DNA of 64,000 nt, taken from positions 372,001 through 436,000 of the forward strand of contig NC_133123.1 of NCBI RefSeq assembly GCF_033568475.1, written 5' to 3'. Below the pieces are notes generated by a model that saw only the letters and a program-made list of their open reading frames with translations, had not been told where the DNA came from and did no database searches. Below are positions 46,319-59,621 of this stretch, piece by piece. Source of the stretch: Henckelia pumila (lineage: Eukaryota; Streptophyta; Magnoliopsida; Lamiales; Gesneriaceae). The translations under genes were made by a program, and so were the position numbers. Each line of letters starts with the position of its first letter. Position 1 is the stretch's first letter.

Positions 46319-48957
46319 AAAATCAACTTGGAAAACGAATCAAGAAAATTCGTAGTGATAGAGGAGGTGAATATGTTGCTCCGTTTGAAGAATTTTGCAA
46401 TGAATCTGGCATTATTCATCAAACAACTGCTCCTTATTCACCACAATCTAATGGTGTTGCGGAAAAAAAAAATCGTACTCTTAAGGAGATGATGAATGTC
46501 ATGCTAATAAGTTCTGGATTACCCCAAAACTTGTGGGGGGAAGCAATCCTTTCAGCAAATCATATTCTTAACAAAATTCCACATAAAAAGAAGAATGAAA
46601 CTCCTTACGAATTGTGGAAAGGACATAAGCCCTCATACAAATACTTGAAAGTGTGGGGGTGTTTGGCGAAAGTAGAAATACCAAAGCCAAAACAAGTGAA
46701 GATTGGACCTAAGACTGTAGATTGCATCTTCATTGGATATGCAAACAACAGTAGTGCATATAGATTCCTAGTGCACAAGTCAGTGATTCCTGATATACAT
46801 GAAAATACCATTATTGAATCGAGGAATGCTGCATTTTTTGAGAACGTCTTTCCTTCTAAAGAAGGAAAAGAAAAGAGCTCTTCCAAAAGAGTTCATGAAT
46901 CCACTAATGAGGAAACTTATGAAAGTGAAGAACCAAGGCGTAGTAAGAGAGCTAAGATAGCTAAAACTTTTGGTCCTGATTTTCTTAGTTATGCAATAGA
47001 AAATGATCCAAGGAAATTAAACGAAGCGTTATCTAGTCCTGACGCCCCGCTTTGGAAAGAGGCCATAAACAGCGAAATAGATTCCATCATGCAAAATCAT
47101 ACTTGGGAATTAGTAGATCTCCCACCAGGAAGCAAACCTTTAGGATGCAAATGGATCCTAAAAAGAAAATACAAAGCTGATGGATCTGTTGAAAAATACA
47201 AAGCAAAGTTAGTGGCTGAAAGATTTAGACAAAAAGAAGGGTTGGATTTCTTCGATACATATTCACCTGTTACAAGAATAATGTCTATTCGAGCACTTAT
47301 AGCAATTGCTGCTTTAAATAATCTCGAAATTCATCAAATGGATGTAAAGACGGCATTTTTAAATGGTGAGTTGGAAGAAGAAATATATATGGAACAACCT
47401 GAAGGTTTTATAGCTCCTGGTCAAGAAAAGAAAGTGTGCAAACTCATTAAATCATTGTATGGGCTAAAACAAGCTCCTAAACAATGGCATGAAAAGTTTG
47501 ACAAAATAATGATGTCAAATGGATTCAAGATTAACGAGTGTGATAAATGTGTTTATATAAAGGGCACACCTAACTCATATGTAATTGTTTGTCTATATGT
47601 AGACGACATGCTTATTATGGGAAGTAGTCATGATGTCATCATGAATACTAAGAAAATGTTGACAAAACATTTTGACATGAAAGATATGGGAAATGCAGAC
47701 GTTATCTTAGGAATTAAGATTGAAAAAACGTCTGAAGGAATTACCCTAACACAATCTCATTATATTGAGAAAGTACTTAGGAAATTCAATGCGTATGATG
47801 TTACGCCGGTAAGATCACCCGTGGATTTAAATTTACATTTATCTAAAAATCGTGGTGAATCCGTATCTCAACAGCAATATGCAAGGATTATTGAAAGTTT
47901 AATGTATATTACAAATTCTACTCGTCCTGATATTGCTTACTCAATAAATAAATTGAGTAGATTCACAAGTAATCCTAGTCGTGATCATTGGAAAGCATTG
48001 GAAAGAGTATTTAAATACTTAAAGTATTCAATGGACTATGGATTACATTATGCATCTCCTTCTGTACTTGAAGGATATTGTGATGCAAATTGGGTTTCAG
48101 ACACAAAAGACTCGAAGTCCACAAGTGGATATGTGTTCACCACCGGTGGAGGAGCTGTGTCGTGGAAATCCTCTAAACAAACGTGTATAGCTCGTTCAAC
48201 AATGGAATCGGAATTCATAGCCTTAGACAAAGCGGGAGAAGAAGCGGAATGGCTTCGTAATTTCCTAGAATATATTCCGTGTTGGACAAAACCAGTGCCA
48301 ACAATAATGATACATTGCGATAGTCAGTCGGCTATAGGTAGGACACAAAGTAGTATGTATAATGGTAAGTCAAGACACATACGTCGAAGACATAATACCA
48401 TTAGGCAGTTGATCTCAAATGGGGTTATCGCAGTTGATTATGTAAAATCAAAAGATAACTTAGTGGATCCGTTAACTTAGCGGATTATGTAAAATCAAAA
48501 GATAACTTCATTCTATTCTCATTCCTAGGATAAAAGTGCAACCTGTGTAAGTAGTGAGGTTAAGTTTTAACAAACTTTTAATGATTCATATATTTCTATA
48601 AGTAATAGAGTATGACAGGATACTCATATAATAGGAGGTCACCTATTTAAGTGTGAAGACGGGCCGCTTCAATGAAATACTTAAGAATCCAAGATGTTGT
48701 CCAGGGCCAAAACGGACAAAACCGTGAGAACAAATAAAGTGTGAGAAAAATTATTGTGTGAATACTGTTGTCTTGGTTTACATCAACAGCTGAATAGTTC
48801 AAGACATCACGTTCACTAGGCAGCCTAGTAAATCCGATAGTATTTCACTAAGAAAGGTTCAAAGCCGCAAGCTACCTCTCCCCATGCAATAATTTTTCGT
48901 AAGAAACTCTGTAGCATATGCATACATATTCGCATAAATCACATTCATGTGGGGGAT

Positions 48958-49739
48958 TGTTGGAAAAATTGTTTGACAATTGTTGTTGGAATAAAGGTGG
49001 TGAATGAGATATTGATGCTCATAGTCTCACATTGGTAAAATATGACAATAAATGTCTACATATATAGCTTAAATTGAGACAATGGGTTGGGGTCCCAAGG
49101 GGTACCCATGTTTGTTAAAGGGAGCGGACCTAGACTATGCTAGGTTCGAACCATTAGCCACACGCGCGCGCGCTCCGCCGCCGCCGGCCAGCTCGGCACG
49201 TTACGAACATGGGCGTGGGCTGGGCTTTAACATGATATAACTTTTTTGGACAAAAATCAATTAAATATTTTATTTTTGCTTCTGAATCAGTGCAACCATT
49301 CAACCCGAAACAGTGCAACTTTTCACAAACGGACGCGACCTTTTGGTCTGAACCAGTGCGTCATTTCGGCTGAACGGGTGCGTCTCTTCAGACCGAACCA
49401 TTGCGTCTCCTCGGCCATGTGTGCAGTGAAGCGGTGCGATTGTCCGAGGCAGCCTTCCAACGTCTATAAATAGACCCCATCTGCATTCATTCCAACTCGC
49501 TCATTTCTGATTCTTTTCTTTCCTCTTGCATACTCATACTTCTGAGTTTAGAGTCTGTGTTTCTAAAACACTTTGATAGTGCTACTAATCGAAGTTGGAG
49601 ATAGCGTTCTATCTTGAAAGACACTTTGATCAACCCGTAAGCACCTAGGCGGGCAAATTTGTCTTAAAGATAGAGAGTCAAATTCTCGGTCCGCTATCGT
49701 CTCTGTTGCTGCGTGCATGCTGTTGAAAAGTTCGTAACA
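48958..49739 (+). repeat. 3' LTR of the nested copia
   Basis: 782 bases, directly after GTGGGGGAT and ending GTTCGTAACA, followed by the ATTAT target duplication. Confidence 0.9.
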
Positions 49740-50020
49740 ATTATCTATATATAATATAATATATAATATTATTTATAATATATATATATAATATTTTATA
49801 TAATATATATTATATAAAATATATATTATATAAAGGTTCGCGAGCCGGCTCGCGAACGTTCGAACAAAATATTTTAGGCTCGAGTTCAGCTCGTATAATA
49901 GTTCGAGTTCGGCTCGAGTTCGGATAGAGTTCGAAAAATTCGAATCCGAATCGAATATATTTCGAGCCGGCTCGAAAAGTTCGCGAGCCAGCTCAGCTCG
50001 TTTACAGCTCTACTTACAAT

Positions 50021-51260
50021 CGAATATATGATATCATAAGTCAAACGTTGTGATTGCACTGTACATAAATGAAATTAAAGATTGATTATCACAAAAGAGA
50101 GAAGTAACTCTGGAGGGAAAAGGAAACGGCATAATTAAGTGATTTTAAGTCAGACAGTTGCTTGTGCAGACAAAATTAATTATGTTAGTTTTCTCTTAAA
50201 ACCTCAATTAATATTTTAAGTACAAGATGAACGGGTCTGTTCAGCCAATGTTTATGCTGATTTAATTACATTACTAGTACCGTATTTCAGTGCACACATT
50301 TCGTGCTCATACAATCCGTTTTTTTAACGAAAACAAAAATTAAAAATTAAAAATTAAAAATAATGTTTTCCTAAACAAATAGTCACAAAAACGTAATATA
50401 TATATATATATATGGTTCATAATCGGAATGATGATCGAAACGATATATCTTACAAAATTGGTCCAACCAGTCGGACCGTTTTAAACATAAGGCCGTACCT
50501 AAAAATCGTTTATATAATATAATATAATGAATAATATATTTTAAATTTATAAAATCCAAAATATTAATTAATTAAAAAAATCTAGGATTATTAAAATAAT
50601 ATTTTTAATGAAGTATAAATTACAAATAATCATTTATATATATATATATACATATAAATATTAATTTAAAGCTTTAAAAAAATTTAAAATAAATTGTCGA
50701 AAAAATTCGCAAAACTGGTTCGACCAGTTCAACCGGTGGAATCGGTTTTGGCCGGTTCTAGCCGGTTTAACTGTTAAACTTTTTTTTTAGAATGTTCTGG
50801 ACCGAATCTGTGACTGGTTCTCGATCGAATCAATCGGTCCGATTTGGAAAACATGAATATCAACTTTACAAGATGAGTGACATTTTTGTAAATAAAAAAA
50901 AAATAAAATGGCACAAAGTGATTGTCACTTTGATAAATAATAAAACATCTAATATTAAAAAAAAGAAAGCCATATAAAATGAGTATAATTTGTCTAATAG
51001 TTTTTTGTTTTATTGCAAATTAAGTTATGATAGAATGATAATTTTAATTCAAATTTCATCAACTAATTGAAAGTTAGATAGTTAATAAGAAGTATATTAT
51101 TCATAAATTCTAATTAAATCCAATGCGTTAAACGAGATAAATTTAATGATTAATTAAAACTTCCTTCTTATCCCAACGATGGTCCCATAATTAGCATCAT
51201 GATTGGTTACGTACATACTATGATTCTCTAAAAAGAAAAAAATACTATGATTCGATCCTC

Positions 51261-51305
<45 letters not shown>

Positions 51306-51774
51306 GTAATAATAAACGAAAAGTATCCACTCAAGACTCAGATCAATCAAAAAATTTTGAGGGATCCTTTTAATCAAGTATCCACTCAAATCAATCAAAA
51401 AAAGTATATTTCTGTACCATTTTTATGCGTTTACATCCAATATTTCGAATCAATTTTTTTCTTATTCGCAGCAATATTTTAATCTTATTATTATTATTAT
51501 TTCGTACTATTGGTTAAAATGGATCGATTTAAAATTACACAATATTCATCTCAACATGAAATCATTAGCTTAATCAATTACGATCTTACGAATGCCCACG
51601 AATAATATGTTTAATTATATTCTTGAAACCAATTTATTGAAGACAAACACATACATGCCAACATATACTTAGAATTTGTTTGATCCTTTTACAAATAAAA
51701 TATGACCATTCAAAATGGTTCACTGTTGCTTGATATAAATTAAGATCTTATTTTCTTGGATAACATCAAGGTAT
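50021..51774. other. intergenic with degraded repeat and microsatellite
   Basis: A stretch at about 50412-50840 is rich in ACCGGTT, GGTTCGACC and CGGTCCG motifs in both orientations, suggesting a degraded small DNA transposon. An (AAT)n run lies at 51261-51305. Otherwise plain A+T-rich sequence on the 3' side of the subtilase gene. Confidence 0.4.
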
Positions 51775-54700
51775 TCATGCAAGAGATAGCATTATAGGAC
51801 TTGTGACCAGATGAATCCCGTCACTCCAACTGTACGAACCGTATGCGTATGCAAACTCGCTGGCATTGGTTCCGGCCGTCACGGTGATACTGAAGCTCTG
51901 CTTTTCCCCAAGGCTACTGAAGTTTAAAGTTTGTGGGCTGATTTCAATCACGTAACCTGGTGGGGTGTTTAGTATGAGTGAGTAGGAAGAGTTTTGCGTG
52001 CCTACATTTGTGACACTTCTGGTGACAGATAAAGATCCAATATTGATGAGGTTGCTTATTGCTAGTGATGGGTAGTTTAAATTGCTTGGAGAAGGTACAT
52101 CTTGCGGACAGGTGAAATCTCGATCGAATGTGTTGCTTCTATTGTTGCAGAGGAAGAGGAGATAATCGGTGTAAGAAGCATCGTAGACGAGTCCAGGATC
52201 TACTGCTTTTGATGGCTGGATGTGGCCTGACCCGTAGTCAAATGGGCTCGCTGGATCACCAAGTGAATCTGTTATTTCGTTGCCTAAGTTGTTGGTTACT
52301 TTTGCTGCAAAAAAAGTAGGAAGCATGCAAGAGTACTGTCACGTTAGTATATATATATATGTTCAAGAAATGTCTTGAATATCATATATCATGACCTAGT
52401 GCATGCTTATATGTGGGGATTAATTCTTTACCGGTCGTCATAAGCGCGGATCTTATCGCGGCGCTGCTCCAATCAGGATGTATGGCTTTAAGAAGTGCAG
52501 CTGCTGCTGAAACATGAGGGCAAGACATGGATGTTCCGGAATCTATTTGGAACTTAGCTACTCGATTATCGGAAGGCACGTTTAGAGGAGAAGCTGCCTC
52601 ACTCCATGCTGCCAGTATATTCAGTCCTGGAGCTGTGATATCAGGCTGCAATATATATATCCAGTAAAGAATCGTAAACAGAGTCGTTAATTTGATTAAT
52701 TAGAAGAATGTTTTAATTAATTAGCACCTTGAGGATATTGGGTTCAATCAAGTTAGGGCCTCTAGAACTGAAACTGGCGACGAATGGGGCGGGTGCAGTG
52801 CCGATTAAAGTCCTGGCTGGAATCAACGTTGCGGATGGATTTAGTTGAGATTCTGTGTAATTTAAAAGGCCGGCTGTTTCATTTGAAAGGATTACGGTTC
52901 CTGGGATCAAATAAGGTCTGCCAATCACTCCTATTCCATCGAAACTATTTCCAAGCACAGTTGCTACGCCACCTGCCCTTTGAACTTCTAATGTTGCCAA
53001 AGTATCTCCTCTCCAACAGAAAACCGCTCTTCCTTTTACAAGAGAAGGCGAAAGTGTACCATTGCCGCAAAGTCTGTATGTGCAATTAACCGTAGAGTAC
53101 AAAATATATAAGACTAATTACAAAATTTTCTATATATTAATTATATATGCATGTGAGTCCAGGCCAATTAATTACCCGGTGCTTGTATCGGTTGTTGTGC
53201 CTGGAATCTCGACGTCTCCTGCATAAACGAGTGGATAGGTCCCCTTCTGAAACGGAGTAACTGATTGTCCCTGATATATTGTAATAAAGAATTTAGTTTT
53301 GTGTAAACTAAAATATATTATATATAAGCATTCAATATTGTTAATAACGACTAGCTAGCTAGGTACGTATATAAGTACCTCCAAAACCATGCCGTTTCCA
53401 ATAACTAGAGGAGAGGAGAAAACTCGATCGATGCTACTGGCCCCAACAGTGAGGATCCATGGCGCCACATTAGTCACCGTAGACGTAGAAGGACCACTGT
53501 TTCCAGCGCTGCAAACTACCACAATGTCCCGTTTGGCCGCATGTAATGCTCCTATAGCAACCCCATCTTCATAGTATGGGACGGCAACGGACTTACCTAG
53601 GGACGCACTGATCACTTGTACTCCATCCGCTATCGCATCGTCGAACGCAGCTAGAACGTCGTCGTCCAGGCAGGTGTTGCCCTCTGCCGGGATTTGGCCG
53701 GGAACCAGCCAACATACTTTATAGATGGCCAATCGCACTAGTGGGGCTCCCCCTGAAGCCGTGCCATTGCCGAAACCTCCGACCGCGGCAGCATTGTCCA
53801 CTCGACGTCCACCTATGGTCGATGATGTATGAGTTCCGTGGCCATATATGTCCCTAGGTGATGGCAAGTCATTTGTCTGGTTTATGGGCCCAAAATTTGC
53901 TTCGTAACCCTTCAAGTAGTAACGAGCTCCGATTAATTTTCTGCAAATAATTAAAAACCATATATATATTTCCTCATTATATATATAGCTAGGTACATTA
54001 ATTAATTGGAAGTGTGCGAATTATATATATGGGGAAGAAAAATGTATATATAACGATCGATTAGCTTTAATACATGCATCACGTACCTATTGCAATGAGA
54101 AGAATTGAAGGCAACCCCTTCCACACAAGTCCCATTCCAGGATGCTGGCACAGGATCCATCCCTTCGTCGCTGAAACTAGCAGACTCGGGCCATACGCCT
54201 ACGATGTGACATATATATACGTACATCTTATGTTATATGTTCATCCATTTTTAGTTGAAAATTTAAATACAAATTCGGAGATTTTTAACTCATAAACAGG
54301 CCCTTTTTTTAAAAAAAAAAAAAAAAAAACCTCATAAACATGCTAAAATTATGGGGAGTAACACAACATTTGTTAATCACACTTCAACCTACCTTTTGAA
54401 TTCATTAAAAGACCAATATTATACGGTAAATACCACTTACTACTCTTATTAATTTTTGTAGCATATGCACCCAATACCCTCTATTAAATTTTCTTGTGTT
54501 TATTCATAAAATTACATAACATGAATTTTATTTCTTTCATTTACATTTCCCACCAATTTACTGTAATAAAAAATATTCTCTGCATCATGTTATTTTTATA
54601 TAATACGTATAATTATTAAATGCTAATTAATACATTCATTCTAGTTAATTTTTTTAAAAAATGTTTTCTAATTTTTATTTAAATATTTTTTTTACTTTTT

Positions 54701-56295
54701 ATTAGTTTTTGTGCCATTATTTCTCTAGTTTTTAATATAAATAGAATTATAGCTTTAAAAGTATAAAAGTTAAATTCAATTCATGAATAGAAAAAATTTC
54801 AAATAAATTCTAAAATTTATTAAGATGCAGCCTTTTTCAGAATAATTATATATAAATGCATGTATAGAATTTCAATTCAATATATTTTTATTTTAAATTA
54901 AAAAATTTTGAAACTCAATAAAAAATTAAATTAATTAATTGAAAAAACTTTTGAAAATATTATTTGGTTCCCATTAAAATTTTGAAAAGTTATGACACAT
55001 GAGTTATTAAAAAAACAAATTAAGAGTTAAATAAATTATGAGACACAAATGACATTATTTTGTATTAAAAAGTAAAGTAAATATTGAATATGTTATCATG
55101 TAATAAAATTCCAAAATTTTGAAAAAACTTTTTAGTAAATTGAGAGAAAAGTAACTCAAATGAAACGAAAATTCATATTAATATGGAATTGTAATTGATT
55201 ATAAAATGGAAAGTATTTACTACCATTTTTATTGGCTTTATTTATGTCAAAAACTTAATTAGAATGATAAAAGGTATATTATGGTCACCTCGTGAATTTA
55301 TAAAACGGCAAGTTTGAGTGAGATTAACAAAATTTGGGGTCAAATTAAATAACCCTCCCCTAAAATTATATATGTTATTTGAAAACTTACTATAAATATA
55401 TTTTGTTTTTTGTTTTCCTCTGACTTTTTTGATCAATTATTTTATTAATTATTTTTGTCATCTTTCTTGTTCTCTTAAGTTATTGACCCTTACAATATGT
55501 TATACAGAAATTTGATGACAACATATGAATATGGGATTCAGTAGCTAGGAATTAACAAGAAGCGAAGGAATATGAAATATGTATGTCTGAAATAAATTTA
55601 CCGCTATCAAGTACCCCAACGATGACATCCTTTCCATAACCAGCACTAGTCAGAAATCCTTCTCCATTGACTTGTGTAGGATCCCAATCTGCTTCCAGCA
55701 AGTTAATGAAATCCCATGATCTTGTCGTGTGAAGCCTATTGTTTCTGGGGTGACTGCGAAACACCGATATTACCCCATCCATATCTGCTAGCCGTGTATA
55801 TATAATTATCAGCATATATATATATATATATATATATGATCAAAAGCATGATTAATATATATATTAGAAACAATATTTATATAATTTAAATGAAATTGAG
55901 CTATGTATGATCGATGATGAACTGACCTGCTATCATCTCGGCTTCTTCGGGGTAGAGCAAGGCTGAGAAACCATTTATAACGTTCTTGTAGCTGTAAATT
56001 ATACATTTTTTAGCTTCTTCTTTCGAACCCTTTACGCTTTGCAAGTACGAATGATGAATATCTTCAATTTCTTGAAAAGTTTTCGTGCCACTATGCTCTC
56101 CAAGGTACACTATATAGACCTGGAAGGTGGAAATCTATGAGAATATTAAAGAGAACTTACAAAAAAAAAAAAAAAAAAAAAAAGTTTAGACAATTTCTAA
56201 TTAAATACCTGTCGTTCAGCACATGAAATGCATGAGACATGCAACAGTACTAGAAATATTGAGAAAACAACGAACGAATAATTATTCATTTTCAT
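51775..56295 (-). CDS. subtilisin-like serine protease, SBT5.6-like, 9 exons
   Basis: Complete, 773 residues. Exons on the minus strand: 56295-56209, 56119-55927, 55784-55602, 54198-54087, 53940-53379, 53270-53176, 53073-52728, 52645-52432, 52304-51775. Residues 1-26 form a signal peptide (hydrophobic [14 protein letters not shown]). An I9 propeptide follows ([10 protein letters not shown] ... HHSYLQSV ... [14 protein letters not shown]). Then the S8 catalytic domain with Asp153 (GVLDSGVWPES), His226 (GHGTHTSS), oxyanion Asn339 (SAGNSGP) and Ser565 (GTSMSCPH). The protease-associated domain lies between Asn339 and Ser565, and a fibronectin-III-like tail ends PIMLSLA. Plant SBT5 proteases are secreted and self-processed in the secretory route; the substrate is unknown. 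Exon 3 has tandem TAGCAG acceptors, so a one-residue variant is possible. Confidence 0.92.
54299..55550. other. subtilase intron 3, long and AT-rich
   Basis: The middle of the 1.4-kb intron between exons 3 and 4 (55601-54199). It holds a poly-T/poly-A junction at about 54306-54330 and A+T-rich sequence; no gene or complete transposon seen. Confidence 0.5.
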
Positions 56296-56374
56296 CGCAA
56301 GCTTCAATATATTTACTGTATATATATTCTTGCAGAGATGCTGATTTGTTCAGACCGATGATGTTCTCTTGCAG

Positions 56375-56382
56375 TTTATATA
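56375..56382 (-). promoter_or_regulatory. probable TATA box of the subtilase gene
   Basis: TATATAAA on the minus strand, 80 bases upstream of the start codon at 56295, leaving a 5' UTR of about 50 bases. Confidence 0.5.
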
Positions 56383-56689
56383 GAAGCAGATGATCTCTCC
56401 CCAGGTTAACTTTGTTAGCCATGTTTCAATAATGGTGGTGGAACTTTTATATTTTAATTTATTTAGGTTTGATTATATATATATATAACAAATGGGAGGA
56501 CGAAGATTAAGAATGCATGAGAGTTTGATTTGTTCTCTAGCATATATATACAATATTGTTAATTCATTGTTTGACATTAACAACGTAAACTAATGGATAT
56601 ATATATATGAAATTATCAACAACAAAAAATGGATATACATGAGATCAGTTTGATTTGTTCCTTGCAACAATATGGTTTATGCCATCGAG

Positions 56690-56890
56690 GGGTGTCCTAG
56701 TTAGTGGAGTAAGTGAGCAATTGACCAAAACTCAAGATCTAGAGTTCGATTCTTCCTACCAACAATTTCTTGGAATACTATAGTTTGTCGTACAGGGCTA
56801 GCCTAGTACGTACGGTTTATCTGGCAAACACAGTTTGCAGACTATTGCATTAATCCGGAGATTTATATCCAATGCACACCAAAAAGTAAC
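56690..56890 (+). repeat. probable tRNA-derived SINE
   Basis: GTCCTAGTTAGTGGAGTAAG resembles a Pol III box A head and GAGTTCGATTC, about 45 bases further, a box B. A non-coding body and A+T-rich tail follow. Boundaries are approximate. Confidence 0.5.
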
Positions 56891-56909
56891 GACTTGGAAT
56901 TTCCACGTC

Positions 56910-56961
<52 letters not shown>

Positions 56962-56962
56962 T
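56910..56962. repeat. (ATA)n microsatellite
   Basis: About 16 perfect trinucleotide units. Confidence 0.95.
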
Positions 56963-59300
56963 TGGTTCTCCTAAGAATTACTAGTGACTATATATAATTA
57001 AATGATAAGTTAAGACACTACAATGCTTCATACGAAATTTTTATTTAGACTTTGGATCAACTTTTAGGAATTGAATAATGAAAACTCAGTAATCATAACT
57101 TTTAGTGCTTAATGAACCCTGATATGAAACAAATACTACAATATTCAGTTCACATTTTGTTTAAAAATAAAAATAAAAATAAAAATAAAAGAGCGGCGGA
57201 ATATTCTCATTTAATGAATTTAATTTTTAGACCAAAACCTTATTCAAAATTTTAATTAATTAATTAATAGTGAAAATGAAGACTAATGTCGTTAATTAAA
57301 TGACTTTCCTTTCTTAGTCAACGGTGATAAACAAATACGATTAGGTAAGATAAATTTTATTGAAAAATGTATATATATACTCAGTCAAGTAAAAAAATTT
57401 TTTTATCATCGAATCTTTTCTTTTTAAATTGAAGCATTCTACCCCGGCCAATATAATAATTAATCGGTTGCATTTTGTTTGTTTTCTTTTCTTTTCTTTT
57501 CTTTTTCCCCTCTTTTTTTTTTAAAAAAAATAAAATTACTTGATGAAATTATCAACCAAGTGCACATACAAGTAATTTTTAATGAAAATTTGTGGTCAAT
57601 GCTACTTTTTCACATTGATATTATCACGCGGATCATGCCTCGTCTAGACCCACATAAGCACAAATTTACAATGAGTTTAATATAACTATTTTTTTTTTTT
57701 TTATCTCTTCTCATTTTATGAAAATGATTGACACAATAAATTTCTATAAAATTACATTACAAACACTTATAAATCTTATAAAATTTTATTAATTGGGACG
57801 GAAACAATCAACCTCTTAATACGATTTTCTAAAACAACGTATAGTTCCCAACTTCTTATATGAAAATATAATTACTATCTAGTTCATTCATTAATTGATA
57901 AATAACACCGTGACAAAAATGTTAAATCAAACATTTTTTGGCGGGCACGTACGTTTCACTTGTATCCAAGGACCAAGATACTAGTAATTATCATGGTCAA
58001 ATTCAAGGCAATAAAATCTGAATATTATGAAGTTATTTTGCCTCTTTTTTCCCCTAAACATTTAACAATATTCCGTATTCGGACTTGTTTCATTTTTTGT
58101 ATGAGGACTTTTCAGATACCCAACAATATTTTCTCACCTCGTTTCCTTAGTTGTTTTTTTTTATTTTTCGCATTACTAAAACACGGTACCGGGTTTTAGT
58201 GATCGGAGACGAGTTAAACATCATTGATCGGGCAACTGAAAATTTATATATATATATATATATATATTCAAAACAACTAAACAACTAAACAAGAAATGAT
58301 CAAACAGCAGCTTAAAAAATATACAAACTTGCGCGACCGAGTTTGCATAGGTAAACAAGAACTGAAACAAATGGCAAATTGGAAATAAAATACTTTTTCA
58401 ACTCAAAACAAAAAACAAAACAAATATTAATGGCATGTTTTATATATTTTATGGAGTGAAAGTGACGTTGTGTTTTTAATAAATAATACTCCTTTTATCT
58501 CAATTTTATAGGTTTCATTTTTTTTTCGATTATAGCAAATATGCAGTAGTTTTTTTTTCTTGTATTTAACTCATTAACTAATAAGTACTGGAAATTAAAG
58601 GTATAATAATCTTTTGAATAGATTAAATAAAATTGAAATAGGAAGATTGTTCATAAACTTTTTTACAATGATTTTATTAATTGCATGAAAAGCAAACAAA
58701 TTTGTGTAGTTGAAATGAAATGAGTTATTAAAAATCTAAAAACATTAGTTTTCTTACACGCGTGATGTTTTAACTTTTATATATAAAACCAACGACATTT
58801 GTGCCTCATGACCTTGTCTAATTCTATCAGTCTAAAACTTGTGACAGGTGACAACCAAATCATGTTATTAATTACAAATTAAAGTCAAATAATTATCTGA
58901 TTAAGTAATTAAATTCTTTTTTTAATGACACAATGCATTGATACAATACTCGGAAAAAATGGAATTTTTTTTAATGTGGAAATGGATTTTTTTTTAAAAA
59001 AATTTGGGCTTCTTTACTATCAAATTGCATTATTAGTCAGTTATTTTGTTTTTCTTATAATTTTATCATTTCAACGTAGGATCAATGTAGAGTCGACGTT
59101 ATGTAGATAATTGACATGCATGTTCTGTGCAATATTCTAGTGGAACAAAAGATTTAAATTATCAAAAATTTAAAAATATATATATGACAAAAATTAAAAT
59201 TTCATAATTTATTATTAAAATTTCAAAGAGCCAACTAAACAGCATGTGGGAAAAATTTATTATTTTCTTATTTTATAAAATAACCTCCTCATTATATGTG
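56963..59300. other. intergenic, no gene seen
   Basis: A+T-rich, with a (TTTTC)n run at about 57483-57506 and a TA run at about 58245-58267. Short frames at 57479, 57960 and 58925 have no coding character. Confidence 0.4.
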
Positions 59301-59610
59301 CGCACCTAGCTCAATGGTACCAGGGATGATAAGAACTTGTACTTAAGCCTGGAAGTGGAAGGTTCGATCCCTGGGGAAGACAAAAACTCACTACCAGGAG
59401 TGGGGAGGTCATGAGTGCGATGTTTGTCGAACCATGCGATCCGAGCCCATGCTATAGGCTGGGGAGGGATGCGGTGGAAGGACGTGAGTCGTTACATAAA
59501 AGGGCGCCCTTTTATGTAGAGACCTATGTCTCTCTCATGATCTTCTCCCCCTGATGGGGAGTTTTTGCCCTTCCCAGGATTCGAACATGCACCTCCAGGT
59601 CTTAAATGCA
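59301..59610 (+). repeat. fold-back SINE-like unit, best preserved copy
   Basis: The head CCTAGCTCAATGGTACCAGG (box A-like) and exact box B GGTTCGATCCC (59381-59391) read forward. The same sequence returns inverted on the right (GGATTCGAACATGCACC, then CAGGTCTTAA). The centre is a perfect 24-base palindrome at 59495-59518, each half ACATAAAAGGGC. It is the same unit type as 18421-18815. A single tRNA gene is excluded because the cloverleaf arms do not close. Confidence 0.65.
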
Positions 59611-59621
59611 ATGTTTCCTCA

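Larger units (their letters stand above)
42303..49739 (+). mobile_element. Ty1/copia element with both LTRs, interrupted by a solo LTR
   Basis: Fossil element. LTRs 42303-43110 and 48958-49739; 5-base target duplication ATTAT at 42298-42302 and 49740-49744. Gag starts at about 43137 (MAAVPPTP), with zinc knuckle CWNCGKTNHKAKDC at about 43945 and protease YIDTGATRHVC at about 44119. Integrase spans about 44.5-46.6 kb and is split by the inserted LTR at 44865-46318. Reverse transcriptase is at about 47.1-47.8 kb ([10 protein letters not shown]) and RNase H at about 48.06-48.4 kb. The purine tract GTGGGGGAT precedes the 3' LTR. The LTRs differ by about 3-4% plus small indels, so it is older than the SIRE-like element. 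Apart from the inserted LTR few breaks are visible. No standard tRNA-Met primer site follows the 5' LTR. Confidence 0.93.
42109..50012. mobile_element. hAT-type non-autonomous element, split by a nested copia
   Basis: The left end TAGGGCTATAAACGAGCC and the inverted right end TAGAGCTGTAAACGAGCTG form a terminal inverted repeat. The perfect 8-base target duplication CTTACAAT (42101-42108 and 50013-50020) flanks them, the hAT signature. The interior is built of GAGTTCGAGTTCG and GAGCCGGCTCG motifs, in inverted orientation on the two sides. Its own length is only about 460 bases; the rest is the copia at 42303-49739. No transposase. Confidence 0.85.

Noticed and set aside
59301-59400. Possible tRNA gene (box A and exact box B)
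   Set aside because: The sequence does not close a cloverleaf and recurs as a repeat with an inverted partner, so it is a SINE-like head.
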